Shown in pieces: positions 49,898 through 58,500 of a DNA stretch of 64,000 nucleotides. The DNA is from Flavobacteriaceae bacterium UBA1903 (GTDB lineage: Bacteria > Bacteroidota > Bacteroidia > Flavobacteriales > Flavobacteriaceae). The translations under genes were made by a program, and so were the position numbers. Each line of letters begins with the position of its first letter. Position 1 is the first letter of the stretch. Location of the stretch: NCBI GenBank assembly GCA_002337605.1, contig DDGL01000014.1:62001-126000 (forward strand), given 5' to 3'. The notes beneath the pieces were generated by a model. The model worked only from the letters and a program-made list of their open reading frames with translations. It had not been told where the DNA came from and ran no database searches.

Positions 49898-51862
49898 CTA
49901 CAGCACACGCCTTAGTTTTTCTGAAAGTATTTTCTTTAACGTAATATAGTCTACAATATCCTGTAGGCTATTTTCTTTTTCTGAAGCTTCAGTCTGCTCT
50001 TTTATTTCTGCAGAAAGTTCTGCTATCTTTTTTGAAACCAATTCTCTTCGAAGGTTTAAAATAGTTTCACTTACAATTTGAGACACCGTATATTTTTTTT
50101 CTTTTACGTAAATCTCATTGCGCTCCCAATCGTGTAACTGGTACTTTTCCTCCTGCATCAAAATATCGGTCACCGCCTCTGCTTTTTGTGGCTCCAGCTG
50201 ATTCACGAGCGTCTCCACTTTAAAATCCTGTTGCTGATTTAAACGCTCGATGATTTCAAAATAGAGTTCTTTAAATTCAGTATTGGTGAATTCTACTTCG
50301 TCATCTTGCAGGTCTAAGTATATTTTTTCAAAAACCTTCGAATTTGATTTTTCCGGAGAGAAGGTAATTTCACCTGCTTCGTTTGTTTCCAATATTAAAT
50401 CTTCAAACTCTTCTTCTACCATTCCGTAGAGCAACAATAATTCTATTATTTTACGTTCCAGTTCGTATTGAACATCTACCTTTTTTGCTTGTTCCGGAAC
50501 ATTAGGAACCACCTCCATCTGCTCCTGTGGCTGTGAAGGTTTTCTGGAAGCCTCCCTTCTTTCTTTCTGAAGTAATTGTGCCAGCGTATTAAAAAGCACT
50601 TCTTCAGAAATATCCATAATTCGTGAACACTCCTTAATGTACACCTCCTGCTTTATCACATCCGGAATTTTGGCAATACTAACCACCATATCCCGGATGG
50701 TATCGGCTTTCTTGACGGGGTCGTTCTTAGCATCTTTTGCCAGTAAAGAAGCCTTAAAAGCTATAAAATCCTGCGATTGTTCTTCCAGATATAATGTAAG
50801 ATCTTCCAGGGAATGTGTGCGTGCAAAACTATCCGGGTCTTCCCCTTCAGGAAAGGTGCATATTTTTACATTCATCCCTTGTTCCAATATTAAATCTATC
50901 CCACGTAAAGAGGCTCTTAACCCAGCAGCATCTCCGTCAAACAGCACCGTAATATTTTTACTAAGTCTGTTTATAAGCCTTATTTGTTCTGGTGTTAAGG
51001 CTGTCCCAGAAGAAGAAACCACATTTTCGATCCCCGTTTGATGAAACTGAATAACGTCTGTATAGCCTTCGACCAAATAACAGGTATCCTCTTTTGCGAT
51101 GGCTTGCTTGGCGTGGTAAATTCCGTAGAGAACTTTGCTTTTATGATAGATATCACTCTCTGGAGAGTTCAGGTATTTGGCCGCTTTTTTATCGGTTGAT
51201 AGGATCCTTCCTCCAAAACCAAGCGTTCGCCCACTCATACTTAAGATAGGAAACATGACTCTGCCCTTAAAGCGATCAAATTTTTTGTCGTCTTTTACAA
51301 TGGTAAGACCTGTCTTTTCAAGATAACTTAACTGATACCCATTCTTTAAAGCATTGTCTGTAAACGCAGTCCAACCTTCCGGAGAATACCCTAAACTGAA
51401 CTTTTTAATCGTATCCTCCGTAAAGCCACGTTCCTTAAAATAAGATTTCCCTATTGCTTTGCCCTCTTCGGTTTCCAGAAGAGTTTTGTGAAAGTAGTCT
51501 TTGGCAAACTCACTTACCAGATACAAACTTTCCCGCTCGTTGGCCTGTTCTTTTTGCTCGTCAGATTGTTCTGTTTCCTCTATTTCAATCCCGTATTTTT
51601 TAGCGAGGTATTTTATGGCTTCCGGGTAGGTGAAATGTTCGTGCTCCATTAAAAACGACACAACATTGCCGCCTTTCCCGCTACTGAAATCTTTCCAGAT
51701 CTGCTTTACCGGACTCACCATAAAACTAGGCGTACGCTCATCGCTAAAAGGGCTTAACCCTTTAAAATTGCTTCCAGATTTCTTTAACTGAACAAAATCG
51801 CCAATCACCTCCTCTACCCGGGCGGTTTCAAATACGTTGTCTATGGTGGTTCTTGAGATCAA
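49898..51862 (-). CDS. dnaG: DNA primase
   Basis: DnaG makes RNA primers at the replication fork. The 654-residue protein has an N-terminal domain equivalent to the CHC2 zinc ribbon (1-100), a TOPRIM core with the VEGYTDVI and FDGDAAG motifs, and a DnaB-binding helical C-terminus. The four zinc ligands are all missing: Ser37, Ser40, Asp58 and Ser61 occupy the places of Cys40, His43, Cys61 and Cys64 of E. coli. The fold seems otherwise conserved (SPFSDERTPSFMVSP). The start is a TTG at 51862. I believe related flavobacteria share this change, but cannot check. Confidence 0.95.
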   Translation of the reverse strand: MISRTTIDNVFETARVEEVIGDFVQLKKSGSNFKGLSPFSDERTPSFMVSPVKQIWKDFSSGKGGNVVSFLMEHEHFTYPEAIKYLAKKYGIEIEETEQSDEQKEQANERESLYLVSEFAKDYFHKTLLETEEGKAIGKSYFKERGFTEDTIKKFSLGYSPEGWTAFTDNALKNGYQLSYLEKTGLTIVKDDKKFDRFKGRVMFPILSMSGRTLGFGGRILSTDKKAAKYLNSPESDIYHKSKVLYGIYHAKQAIAKEDTCYLVEGYTDVIQFHQTGIENVVSSSGTALTPEQIRLINRLSKNITVLFDGDAAGLRASLRGIDLILEQGMNVKICTFPEGEDPDSFARTHSLEDLTLYLEEQSQDFIAFKASLLAKDAKNDPVKKADTIRDMVVSIAKIPDVIKQEVYIKECSRIMDISEEVLFNTLAQLLQKERREASRKPSQPQEQMEVVPNVPEQAKKVDVQYELERKIIELLLLYGMVEEEFEDLILETNEAGEITFSPEKSNSKVFEKIYLDLQDDEVEFTNTEFKELYFEIIERLNQQQDFKVETLVNQLEPQKAEAVTDILMQEEKYQLHDWERNEIYVKEKKYTVSQIVSETILNLRRELVSKKIAELSAEIKEQTEASEKENSLQDIVDYITLKKILSEKLRRVL

Positions 51863-51940
51863 TTATGAGTTTTTTCTTCCGAAGAAAAGATACACAAATG
51901 TACTTTAATTAAATCCCAAATGACAAAATCCAAATAACAA

Positions 51941-51970
51941 AAAAAGGTTTCCTGGAACGGAAACCTTTTC
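51941..51970 (-). terminator. Terminator of the outer-membrane protein gene
   Basis: AAAAGGTTTCC and GGAAACCTTTT form a perfect 11-bp stem with a 6-base loop; on the minus strand it is followed by TTTGTT. It lies 24 bases after the stop at 51994. Confidence 0.85.
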
Positions 51971-51993
51971 TGGATTGATTGATGAATGAGTGG

Positions 51994-53052
51994 CTAATCC
52001 CAATCCCATCGAACCCCTAGAGAAACATTGCGTTGCTCGATAGGGTTATCTTTAAAAATTGTGTTTAAGTCGTATTTGGCATATAGTGAAATATCGCCAT
52101 ACCCAATATAGCCAGACAGCCCATAAATAAAGTTATTGGTGTTATAGCCTGCCTTTAATTTTTGTTTTACATCCTCTCCCTCATCTTCAAACTTTAATTT
52201 CTGGCGTGTACTAAGGTTGATTCCTGCATAGCCACCAAAGCCAATTTTAAAACTTTTATTGGTGCTATACCTAAAATATTCCTCCTTTTCAATTTTACGG
52301 GAGGGACCAATTTCAAAATGAACAGGAACTACCAGGTTGTCCATTCTAAACTTGGATTTGTCCAGGTCCAGTCCAAAGTCCTGCAATTCTGTTTGCGCTC
52401 CTGTATCTACAAAATAACGGTTGTCCGTTGGCTTTAAACCATTAAACTGAAACGACAATCCATACCTGAACCGCAACCAGTTACTTTCTTTAAAAACCCG
52501 TGTAGTCCAGGCTAAGCCAAGCTCTGCATACCTGCTTCCCGCTATCTTGTAAGGAGAATCGTCCAGCGATTGCCCTTCAACAATAGCGTTGTTTAACCCA
52601 AACGAGAATACAAGCTCTGAACTAGTTCTACGGTCGTATTTTCGCATGTTCTCAGGGTTTTTTACAGTAAGTCCATACACTTTATCTTCATCATCATCTC
52701 CAAAATTTATAGAAATAGAAAAACTATCATTTTTGGTTGTTTGTATCGTGCCATTTCTTTCCACTAAGGCAATCTTATTATCAATAATAGCAACCCTGTT
52801 CTCAATATTCAAGGCTCTTTTTTCTGCAGCTTGCTGTTTTAGGCGATCTGCCTCTGCCTGGGTAATGGAGCCGGTTTCTACTTGTTTATTAATGGTTTCC
52901 ACCTCTTGTTTTAAGGCATCTTTTTCCTGATTTACAACTTCGGTTCTTGCTTTTTGCAAGGCTTCCAAAGCAGTTAAATCTTCCTGAGCTACGCTCAACG
53001 TTGTGGCCAGTATCCATAAAACCAGCGCGGTACATACATAAATTGTTTTCAT
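51994..53052 (-). CDS. Outer-membrane beta-barrel protein with a coiled-coil N-terminus
   Basis: The 352-residue protein has a signal peptide ending SVAQ (about 23) and then a charged coiled coil (about 25-95, EVETINKQVETGSITQAEAD). The rest is strand-rich with alternating hydrophobic and aromatic residues, ending in LGVRWDWD, an aromatic-rich terminus compatible with BAM-assembled barrels. It resembles flavobacterial porin-family proteins with eight to ten strands, of unknown substrate. It is downstream of the anti-sigma-like gene (53229), and may be a target of the ECF pair. Confidence 0.72.
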   Translation of the reverse strand: MKTIYVCTALVLWILATTLSVAQEDLTALEALQKARTEVVNQEKDALKQEVETINKQVETGSITQAEADRLKQQAAEKRALNIENRVAIIDNKIALVERNGTIQTTKNDSFSISINFGDDDEDKVYGLTVKNPENMRKYDRRTSSELVFSFGLNNAIVEGQSLDDSPYKIAGSRYAELGLAWTTRVFKESNWLRFRYGLSFQFNGLKPTDNRYFVDTGAQTELQDFGLDLDKSKFRMDNLVVPVHFEIGPSRKIEKEEYFRYSTNKSFKIGFGGYAGINLSTRQKLKFEDEGEDVKQKLKAGYNTNNFIYGLSGYIGYGDISLYAKYDLNTIFKDNPIEQRNVSLGVRWDWD

Positions 53053-53084
53053 AATTGTTCGTGTTTAGATTGTCCTGATTAGGG

Positions 53085-53206
53085 GCCTTCGACTACGCTC
53101 AGGATCCCAATTAGGTGATTGATGAATGACCCCTAGACTTGGCTCGGGGTACGGTTAAACTAATTTGATTTTGATACTTTAATAAAGGCTTCGACTACGC
53201 TTAGCC
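53085..53206. repeat. Two more dispersed repeat copies
   Basis: GCCTTCGACTACGCTCAGG (53085-53103) and GGCTTCGACTACGCTTAGCC (53187-53206) lie in the same orientation in the gap between two genes (53053-53228). They belong to the family at 11504 and 45850. Between them is the sequence CCCCTAGACTTGGCTCGGGG, a loose inverted repeat. Confidence 0.6.
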
Positions 53207-53228
53207 AGACACTAGGAATATGCGGAAC

Positions 53229-54023
53229 TTAGTTGTTTCGTTCTACAACGGCGGTTCGTATTTTATTGAAACCTTCCCCCAGCGCGTCAAAGACTTTGTC
53301 TCTAAAACTTCGTTCCAGCTCGTTTTCCACATCGTTTAACAGACTGGCCGGGTCTATGGTTGCGGTACTTTCTTCGAGCAAACGTTGCGTCGCAATATCA
53401 CGTTGGGCTTTCTGCAGCAAAGCTTCAACATCCTGAGCGGTTACGTCTCTGTTTGTGGTTTGCAAATCTTCTACTTTCGCGACTACTTCATCCACTTTTA
53501 AATTGATAAAGTCTTCTTTTTGAATTTTTTCTATAGTCTTTACTTCTTTGGTTTTTGTAGCTGCTTGTGCGATCGCAGTTACAGGTGTTTCAACAGTTTT
53601 CTCTTTTCTATCTTCTCTGGTCGTCTCCTCTTTCCCTGAACTATTGGCTACTACTGCTTCATTCTTCTTCGGAAGTTGTTTTGGTGGCGACTTTGCTATT
53701 TCGCCATCCGTTTTTTCTTCAGTAACAGGGGTATCTTTCGGGTTATTCTCTTCAGAAGTTGCCACTTCGACATCCTTTAAAGTTTCAGAAGGAATAGGTT
53801 GCTCTACAATTTCAGTGGAAACAGCGGTATCTTCTTTCAGTAAAAATGAAGCCACCACTAGCATTGCCACTAAACTTGCGGCTATAGCATACCAGAATGT
53901 TTTATTGCTGGATCTTGGGGTGCCCAACTGGGCTTCTAACTTGCCCCAGGCCTCAGGAGAGGGCTGTAGCTCGCGCTCCTCTAGTTTGGTACGTATGTTT
54001 TCTTCAAATTTATTTGGTTCCAT
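53229..54023 (-). CDS. Membrane protein, probable anti-sigma factor
   Basis: The 264-residue protein has a short cytosolic N-terminus (MEPNKFEENIRTKLEERE, then PEAWGKLEAQL), one transmembrane helix (about 39-58) and a long exterior Lys/Glu/Thr-rich part that includes coiled-coil segments. The N-terminus aligns in layout with that of the protein at 7579. It overlaps the sigma factor gene by 14 bases, the usual arrangement for a sigma factor and its membrane regulator. ATG at 54023 is preferred over one at 54047. No zinc motif. Function inferred from context. Confidence 0.7.
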   Translation of the reverse strand: MEPNKFEENIRTKLEERELQPSPEAWGKLEAQLGTPRSSNKTFWYAIAASLVAMLVVASFLLKEDTAVSTEIVEQPIPSETLKDVEVATSEENNPKDTPVTEEKTDGEIAKSPPKQLPKKNEAVVANSSGKEETTREDRKEKTVETPVTAIAQAATKTKEVKTIEKIQKEDFINLKVDEVVAKVEDLQTTNRDVTAQDVEALLQKAQRDIATQRLLEESTATIDPASLLNDVENELERSFRDKVFDALGEGFNKIRTAVVERNN

Positions 54024-54576
54024 AGCTCGTAGTATTTTGACGTTCAACTAAATTCTGAAGCATTTTGCGCGCTTTTGACAATTGCGATTTCGACGTGCCT
54101 TCAGAAATCTGTAACAACTCGGCAATTTCACTGTGTTTATACCCTTCTATTGCGTACAATACGAAAACCGCTTTGTACCCTTCCGGCAACGTATCAATCA
54201 ACTTTTGAATGTCTTCCACTTCTAATTCTGAAGGAAAATCGGTTGCATGCCCCAAAGAATTCTCGATTACAGATTCGTCCTGAAAAAACAATTTTTTCTG
54301 TTTCCGAAGTTCACTGATAGATTCGTTCACCATAATACGGCGAATCCATCCTTCAAAACTTCCCGAACCTTCATACGAAGGTAAGTGGGTAAACACTTTC
54401 AAAAATCCAGTGAGCATTACTTCTTCGGCCAGATCGTTATGCTTTACATATTTTCTGCATACGCTCATCATTTTTGGCGAGAATAGCTGAAAGAGTTCAT
54501 GCTGAGCCTTTCGGTTTCCCTTTTTGGCTTTAGCAATGAGCCTGTCATAATTTTTATGTAATGAAATAAGTTTCAT
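54010..54576 (-). CDS. ECF-type RNA polymerase sigma factor
   Basis: The 188-residue protein has sigma region 2 (about 20-95, with DLAEEVMLTGFLKVF and GSFEGWIRRI) and region 4 (about 120-180, with LPEGYKAVFVLYAIEGYKHSEIA and ISEGTSKSQLSKARKML). It resembles the sigma factor at 7035, with shared GSFEGW and ISEGTSKS stretches. It should drive the genes with the membrane regulator and possibly the outer-membrane protein. Upstream (54577-54876) lies a 300-base gap with a heptanucleotide microsatellite. Confidence 0.94.
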   Translation of the reverse strand: MKLISLHKNYDRLIAKAKKGNRKAQHELFQLFSPKMMSVCRKYVKHNDLAEEVMLTGFLKVFTHLPSYEGSGSFEGWIRRIMVNESISELRKQKKLFFQDESVIENSLGHATDFPSELEVEDIQKLIDTLPEGYKAVFVLYAIEGYKHSEIAELLQISEGTSKSQLSKARKMLQNLVERQNTTSYGTK

Positions 54577-54749
54577 CTGTATTTAATGCTTCGCTGGTTG
54601 CTTCTATCTATAGAGACGCAACTTTTTGAAAAAGGGTTGCCTGAGGGGTGAAAAAATTTTCAGTTGGCAGTACTCAGTTATCAGTATTAAGTATTAAGAT
54701 AAGTTACCAGGCTAAAGGTAGTATGCTTTAAAAAAGTACAAACCATAAA

Positions 54750-54824
54750 TTTCTGGTTTCTGGTTTCTGGTTTCTGGTTTCTGGTTTCTGGTTTCTGGTT
54801 TCTGGTTTCTGGTTTCTGGTTTCT
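54750..54824. repeat. Heptanucleotide microsatellite (TTTCTGG, 10.7 copies)
   Basis: Seventy-five bases consist only of the 7-mer TTTCTGG (CCAGAAA on the minus strand) without a single interruption. The copy number may therefore change by slippage. It lies 174 bases upstream of the minus-strand sigma gene and 53 bases past the stop of the polyprenyl synthase gene at 54877. The rest of 54577-54876 contains no gene; the segment 54660-54700 has short TCAGTATTAAGTATTA-like repetition. Confidence 0.95.
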
Positions 54825-54876
54825 ATAAAATCATAAACTAATTAACTGATTCCCTAAATCACTAATTCCCCAAAAC

Positions 54877-55854
54877 CTATTTCTTCCTGTCAATTACATA
54901 ATTTACCATCAATTCCAGCGAATCTTTGTACGAAGATTTTGGATACTTTTCTAAAAGTTGAAGCGCCTGTAGTTGGTAGTCTTTCATTTTTGAAATGGCA
55001 TATTCCAATCCGCCGCTCTCTTTTACAAAGGCGATCACTTCCTTTACTCGCTTTTTATCTTTGTTGTGGTTTTTTACTGAGTTGATAAGCCACTTTTTAT
55101 CCTTTGCTGAAGCATTATTTAAGGTATAAATTAAAGGGAGTGTCATTTTTTGCTCCTTAATATCGATACCGGTGGGTTTCCCAATTTGTTCCTCTCCATA
55201 GTCGAACAGGTCATCTTTGATCTGAAAAGCCAGTCCAATAAGCTCTCCAAATTTTCGTAAGTTTTCTACTTCGGCATCGGCTGCATGTACAGATTTGGCT
55301 CCCATAGCACAACAAGCAGCGATAAGGGTAGCTGTTTTCTGGCGGATAATTTCAAAATAGACTGCTTCGGTAATGTCTAGTTTTCTGGCTTTTTCAATTT
55401 GCAGCAACTCCCCTTCGCTCATTTCACGTACGGCGACCGAAATAATTTTCAGCAAATCGAAATCGTCATTATCGATACACAGCAACAATCCTTTTGACAA
55501 TAGAAAGTCACCCACTAAAACAGCAATTTTATTTTTCCAGAGCGCATTCAGAGAAAAGAACCCACGGCGCCGGTTGCTATCGTCCACCACATCGTCGTGT
55601 ACGAGGGTTGCGGTATGGATGAGTTCAATGACCGAAGCACCCCGATACGTACGCTCGTTCATGGCACCTTTGTTGCACATTTTGGCAATAAGAAAGATGA
55701 ACATAGGGCGCATTTGTTTGCCCTTTCGGTTTACTACGTAATGCGTGATCCTGTTAAGCAGCGCCACCTTGGTAGCCATAGCTTTAGAGAATTTCTTCTC
55801 AAAATGCTCCATTTCATGGTCTATGGGTTGTTTTATCTGCGCAACTATTTTCAT
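54877..55854 (-). CDS. ispB: Polyprenyl diphosphate synthase (octaprenyl type)
   Basis: This 325-residue trans-prenyltransferase makes the long isoprenoid chain of menaquinone by condensing isopentenyl diphosphates. It has the first Asp-rich motif DDVVDDSNRRRG (near residues 91-102), the GDFLLSKGL helix, a RQKTATLI segment, and the second Asp-rich motif QIKDDLFD. Chain length cannot be set from the sequence alone, so ispB is a family-level name. Confidence 0.9.
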   Translation of the reverse strand: MKIVAQIKQPIDHEMEHFEKKFSKAMATKVALLNRITHYVVNRKGKQMRPMFIFLIAKMCNKGAMNERTYRGASVIELIHTATLVHDDVVDDSNRRRGFFSLNALWKNKIAVLVGDFLLSKGLLLCIDNDDFDLLKIISVAVREMSEGELLQIEKARKLDITEAVYFEIIRQKTATLIAACCAMGAKSVHAADAEVENLRKFGELIGLAFQIKDDLFDYGEEQIGKPTGIDIKEQKMTLPLIYTLNNASAKDKKWLINSVKNHNKDKKRVKEVIAFVKESGGLEYAISKMKDYQLQALQLLEKYPKSSYKDSLELMVNYVIDRKK

Positions 55855-55899
55855 ATGTGCTGTAAAAATAACGAAATTGCCTTAGGTTTTACTGTAAAT

Positions 55900-55936
55900 A
55901 AAAAATGGAAGCCAATTTCTTTAGCTTCCATTTTTT
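55900..55936 (-). terminator. Terminator of the phosphodiesterase-sulfotransferase gene
   Basis: AAAAAATGGAAGC (55900-55912) and GCTTCCATTTTTT (55924-55936) form a perfect 13-bp stem. On the minus strand it is 20 bases beyond the stop at 55957 and ends in a T run. Confidence 0.9.
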
Positions 55937-55956
55937 AGGTAAGGTATCGCAACGTT

Positions 55957-58500
55957 TTACTTTGATACCGATTCTTTTCTGTTTCTATAAAGGGAGGTAT
56001 CCACGCACCCTGCCATGGCTTCAACATCCAGATCCTGACCTATGAACTCTTTTACTTTTTGAGCCATTTCTTCTGGTTGTTCTAGAACATCTTTATAATC
56101 AATATATATAAGTTCGACACCTGGCTCATTACTTTTCCAGGTTTCAACACTTTCCAGTTGCCTTCTATAGGCGTTATATAATTTAACAGGAATAGTATCT
56201 GGATCTTTACCCGTCATAACACGCTGGCTTTTTACCACTTCATCCAAATCCCTTTTCATGAAAATTATTTTATATCTATACTGGGGGTCTAGATTACCCA
56301 ATAATGGCGCAACAATTTTTACAGCTTTATCCTGTGACTTACTTAGCCAACTATTATCCTTATGGATACTCATAACAGGCTCATATTCGTAATATCCTTT
56401 TGGATTAGACTTGTCTGCTTCTCTTTTGCCATCTACTAATAAATCCACACCACCTTTATCCATCATTTGCATCATAAGTGATGTTCCTGATCTAGGCAAT
56501 CCAGAGATCACCGTAATTTGATTTTCTCTATAGGTTTTAGTGCTTTTATCGGCAAGGTTCAATTTTCCAGTTAACTTCTCCTCGATATTTTCAATAGCTT
56601 TTTCTGCTCTATGGAACGTTTTGGGCTGTAACCGTTTGGCATTTTCAAAAGCAACTTTTGCATTTTCAAGATCTCCCATTTTTTCCAACGCTCTACCTAA
56701 AACGTAATGAGCTCCCGGGTAATATTTTACAAGCTCAATACTAGTGAAAGCGTGTTCTGCAGATGCTTCATAATCCTTTAATTCGAATAAAGCCTCTGCC
56801 ATTCCTTTATGGAATTTTGCCTTGTCTGGTTCTATTTCAATTGCTTTATCGAACGATTCTTCTGCTTCATGGTTGTTTTGCAACAACAAATGCAAGTTTC
56901 CTATTCTATAGTGAATTTCGGCATTTGGTCTTCTTTCAAGAGCTGTTTCTAAAACTTTTAAAGCTTTTTTATACTGTCCATTCCCTTTGTATATATCTGC
57001 TTCGACAAAATAAATATTATAATTTACTTCACTTTTAGATTTCTTATACTCGTTTAGGTACTTCTTGGCCTCATCATACTCTTTTAAACCGATACTTACT
57101 GTCATTAAATCTATGTAAAACGGAGTAGTATCTATGGGCTCCTTTTCAGTAAGTAAATCCAATAAAATTTCTTTGGCTGTGTGGTAGTCCTTTTTACCAA
57201 GATACACCCTTGCCTTATTGTGTTTTAATTCAACTTTAGTTTTATGAATAGACGTTGCAAGGTCTTCATCAGGACGTTCTATATATCCTAGCTCTATAAG
57301 CTGTTCCATTGTTTCATCATCGGACAATGCTTCATTTAAAACTTCATCAGGCAGCTCAGCAAAATCTCCTTTTACATCTTCCCAGCTATCTATAAACTTA
57401 GGCTTTCCTGGGTTCTTAAAAATGTCAAGAATAGCTTTCCCATCCATATCTCTACCAATTGGAAGATCGAAGTGGTGCAAAATTGTTGGTGCTACATCTA
57501 TTAATCCAAGTCCAAATATTTTCTCATTCTTTTTAATATTTGGTCCCATGGCTACAAAAATTCCAAACTGTCTGTGATCTAAAGCTGGCGCTGCTGCTAC
57601 TTTTGGCATTTTTAGTATACGGCGAGTTCCAGATTCGAATCCATGATCTGACATCACCATAACGGTTGTATCATCATCGATTAGTTCCAGCACTCTTCCT
57701 AGCATCATATCCTGAAAACGGTAGGAACTGTTTACAACATCATTATAGATATCATATTTTTCCTGGGTAACCCCCGCCATTTTAGGAGGGTGGTATTTCA
57801 TGAATCCATGGCAGAAATGATCTATCATATCAAAATAGATACCCATGAAATCCCATTCTGTATTTCGCAGCAAATAAGTAGACACATTATGCAATGAAAC
57901 ATTCTGTGTTAAAATATTTGAGAAAGGAACCAGACCATTGTTTTTACTATTCTGATCAATCTTTGCAGCATCTGGAATAAATGGCAAAATATGTTCTTTT
58001 GTAACTTCCCAAGGAAACATGCGTAAGTCTTTTAACTCATCTACCATGCTTTCAGGATGTATAGTTCCCGGCTCTATAGGCTTTTGTTTTTTAGGATCTG
58101 AACTTACACGTTGAAATTTATTGGTCACTACAACTCCATCAATAGGTTCAGCTGGGAAACTTGGCCACCAACCTACTAAATTACTTTTACACCCTTCGTG
58201 GTGCAAGATATTCCAAATAGCTTTTGACTTCCGGGAATGAGCTGTAACAGGTCTTATTTTTTGTTCTCCAGGAACAACCTCAATAAATCCTAAAACTCCA
58301 TGCTTATCCGGCGTTTTACCAGTAGCTACTGAACTCCATAACATAGGACTGTACGGAGGATTCATAGTACTCATGTTCCCATAAACACCGTTTTGTATCA
58401 TCTTTTGCAATGAAGGCATTTGTCCTTTAGCTAATAAAGGACCTATTATTTTCCAATCTGCAGCATCCCACCCAATTAATAAAAGTTTATTTTTCTTCAT
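55957..58500 (-). CDS. Phosphodiesterase-TPR-sulfotransferase fusion protein
   Basis: The 847-residue protein joins three parts. Residues 1-390 resemble the alkaline phosphatase superfamily, of the phosphodiesterase/nucleotide pyrophosphatase group: metal-binding Asp12 in GWDAADW, putative nucleophile Ser51 in PPYSPMLW, an ATGKTPDKHG segment, DMIDHFCHG and MSDHGFE. About 425-655 are TPR repeats (EIHYRIGNLHLLLQNNHEA and similar). The last 180 residues are a sulfotransferase-type domain, with the 5'-phosphosulfate-binding GLPRSGTSLMMQMM and a later IIFMKRDLDEVVKS motif that fits the 3'-phosphate site. No signal peptide is seen, so it is cytosolic. ATG 58500 is preferred; an upstream TTG at 58506 is possible. 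It overlaps a 48-residue ORF. Confidence 0.82.
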   Translation of the reverse strand: MKKNKLLLIGWDAADWKIIGPLLAKGQMPSLQKMIQNGVYGNMSTMNPPYSPMLWSSVATGKTPDKHGVLGFIEVVPGEQKIRPVTAHSRKSKAIWNILHHEGCKSNLVGWWPSFPAEPIDGVVVTNKFQRVSSDPKKQKPIEPGTIHPESMVDELKDLRMFPWEVTKEHILPFIPDAAKIDQNSKNNGLVPFSNILTQNVSLHNVSTYLLRNTEWDFMGIYFDMIDHFCHGFMKYHPPKMAGVTQEKYDIYNDVVNSSYRFQDMMLGRVLELIDDDTTVMVMSDHGFESGTRRILKMPKVAAAPALDHRQFGIFVAMGPNIKKNEKIFGLGLIDVAPTILHHFDLPIGRDMDGKAILDIFKNPGKPKFIDSWEDVKGDFAELPDEVLNEALSDDETMEQLIELGYIERPDEDLATSIHKTKVELKHNKARVYLGKKDYHTAKEILLDLLTEKEPIDTTPFYIDLMTVSIGLKEYDEAKKYLNEYKKSKSEVNYNIYFVEADIYKGNGQYKKALKVLETALERRPNAEIHYRIGNLHLLLQNNHEAEESFDKAIEIEPDKAKFHKGMAEALFELKDYEASAEHAFTSIELVKYYPGAHYVLGRALEKMGDLENAKVAFENAKRLQPKTFHRAEKAIENIEEKLTGKLNLADKSTKTYRENQITVISGLPRSGTSLMMQMMDKGGVDLLVDGKREADKSNPKGYYEYEPVMSIHKDNSWLSKSQDKAVKIVAPLLGNLDPQYRYKIIFMKRDLDEVVKSQRVMTGKDPDTIPVKLYNAYRRQLESVETWKSNEPGVELIYIDYKDVLEQPEEMAQKVKEFIGQDLDVEAMAGCVDTSLYRNRKESVSK

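Noticed and set aside
53233..54051. Long plus-strand frames opposite the anti-sigma-like gene
   Set aside because: They mirror the Lys/Glu/Thr-rich coding on the minus strand and give a Ser/Phe-rich product with no recognised motif. The minus strand has the sigma partner and the overlap.
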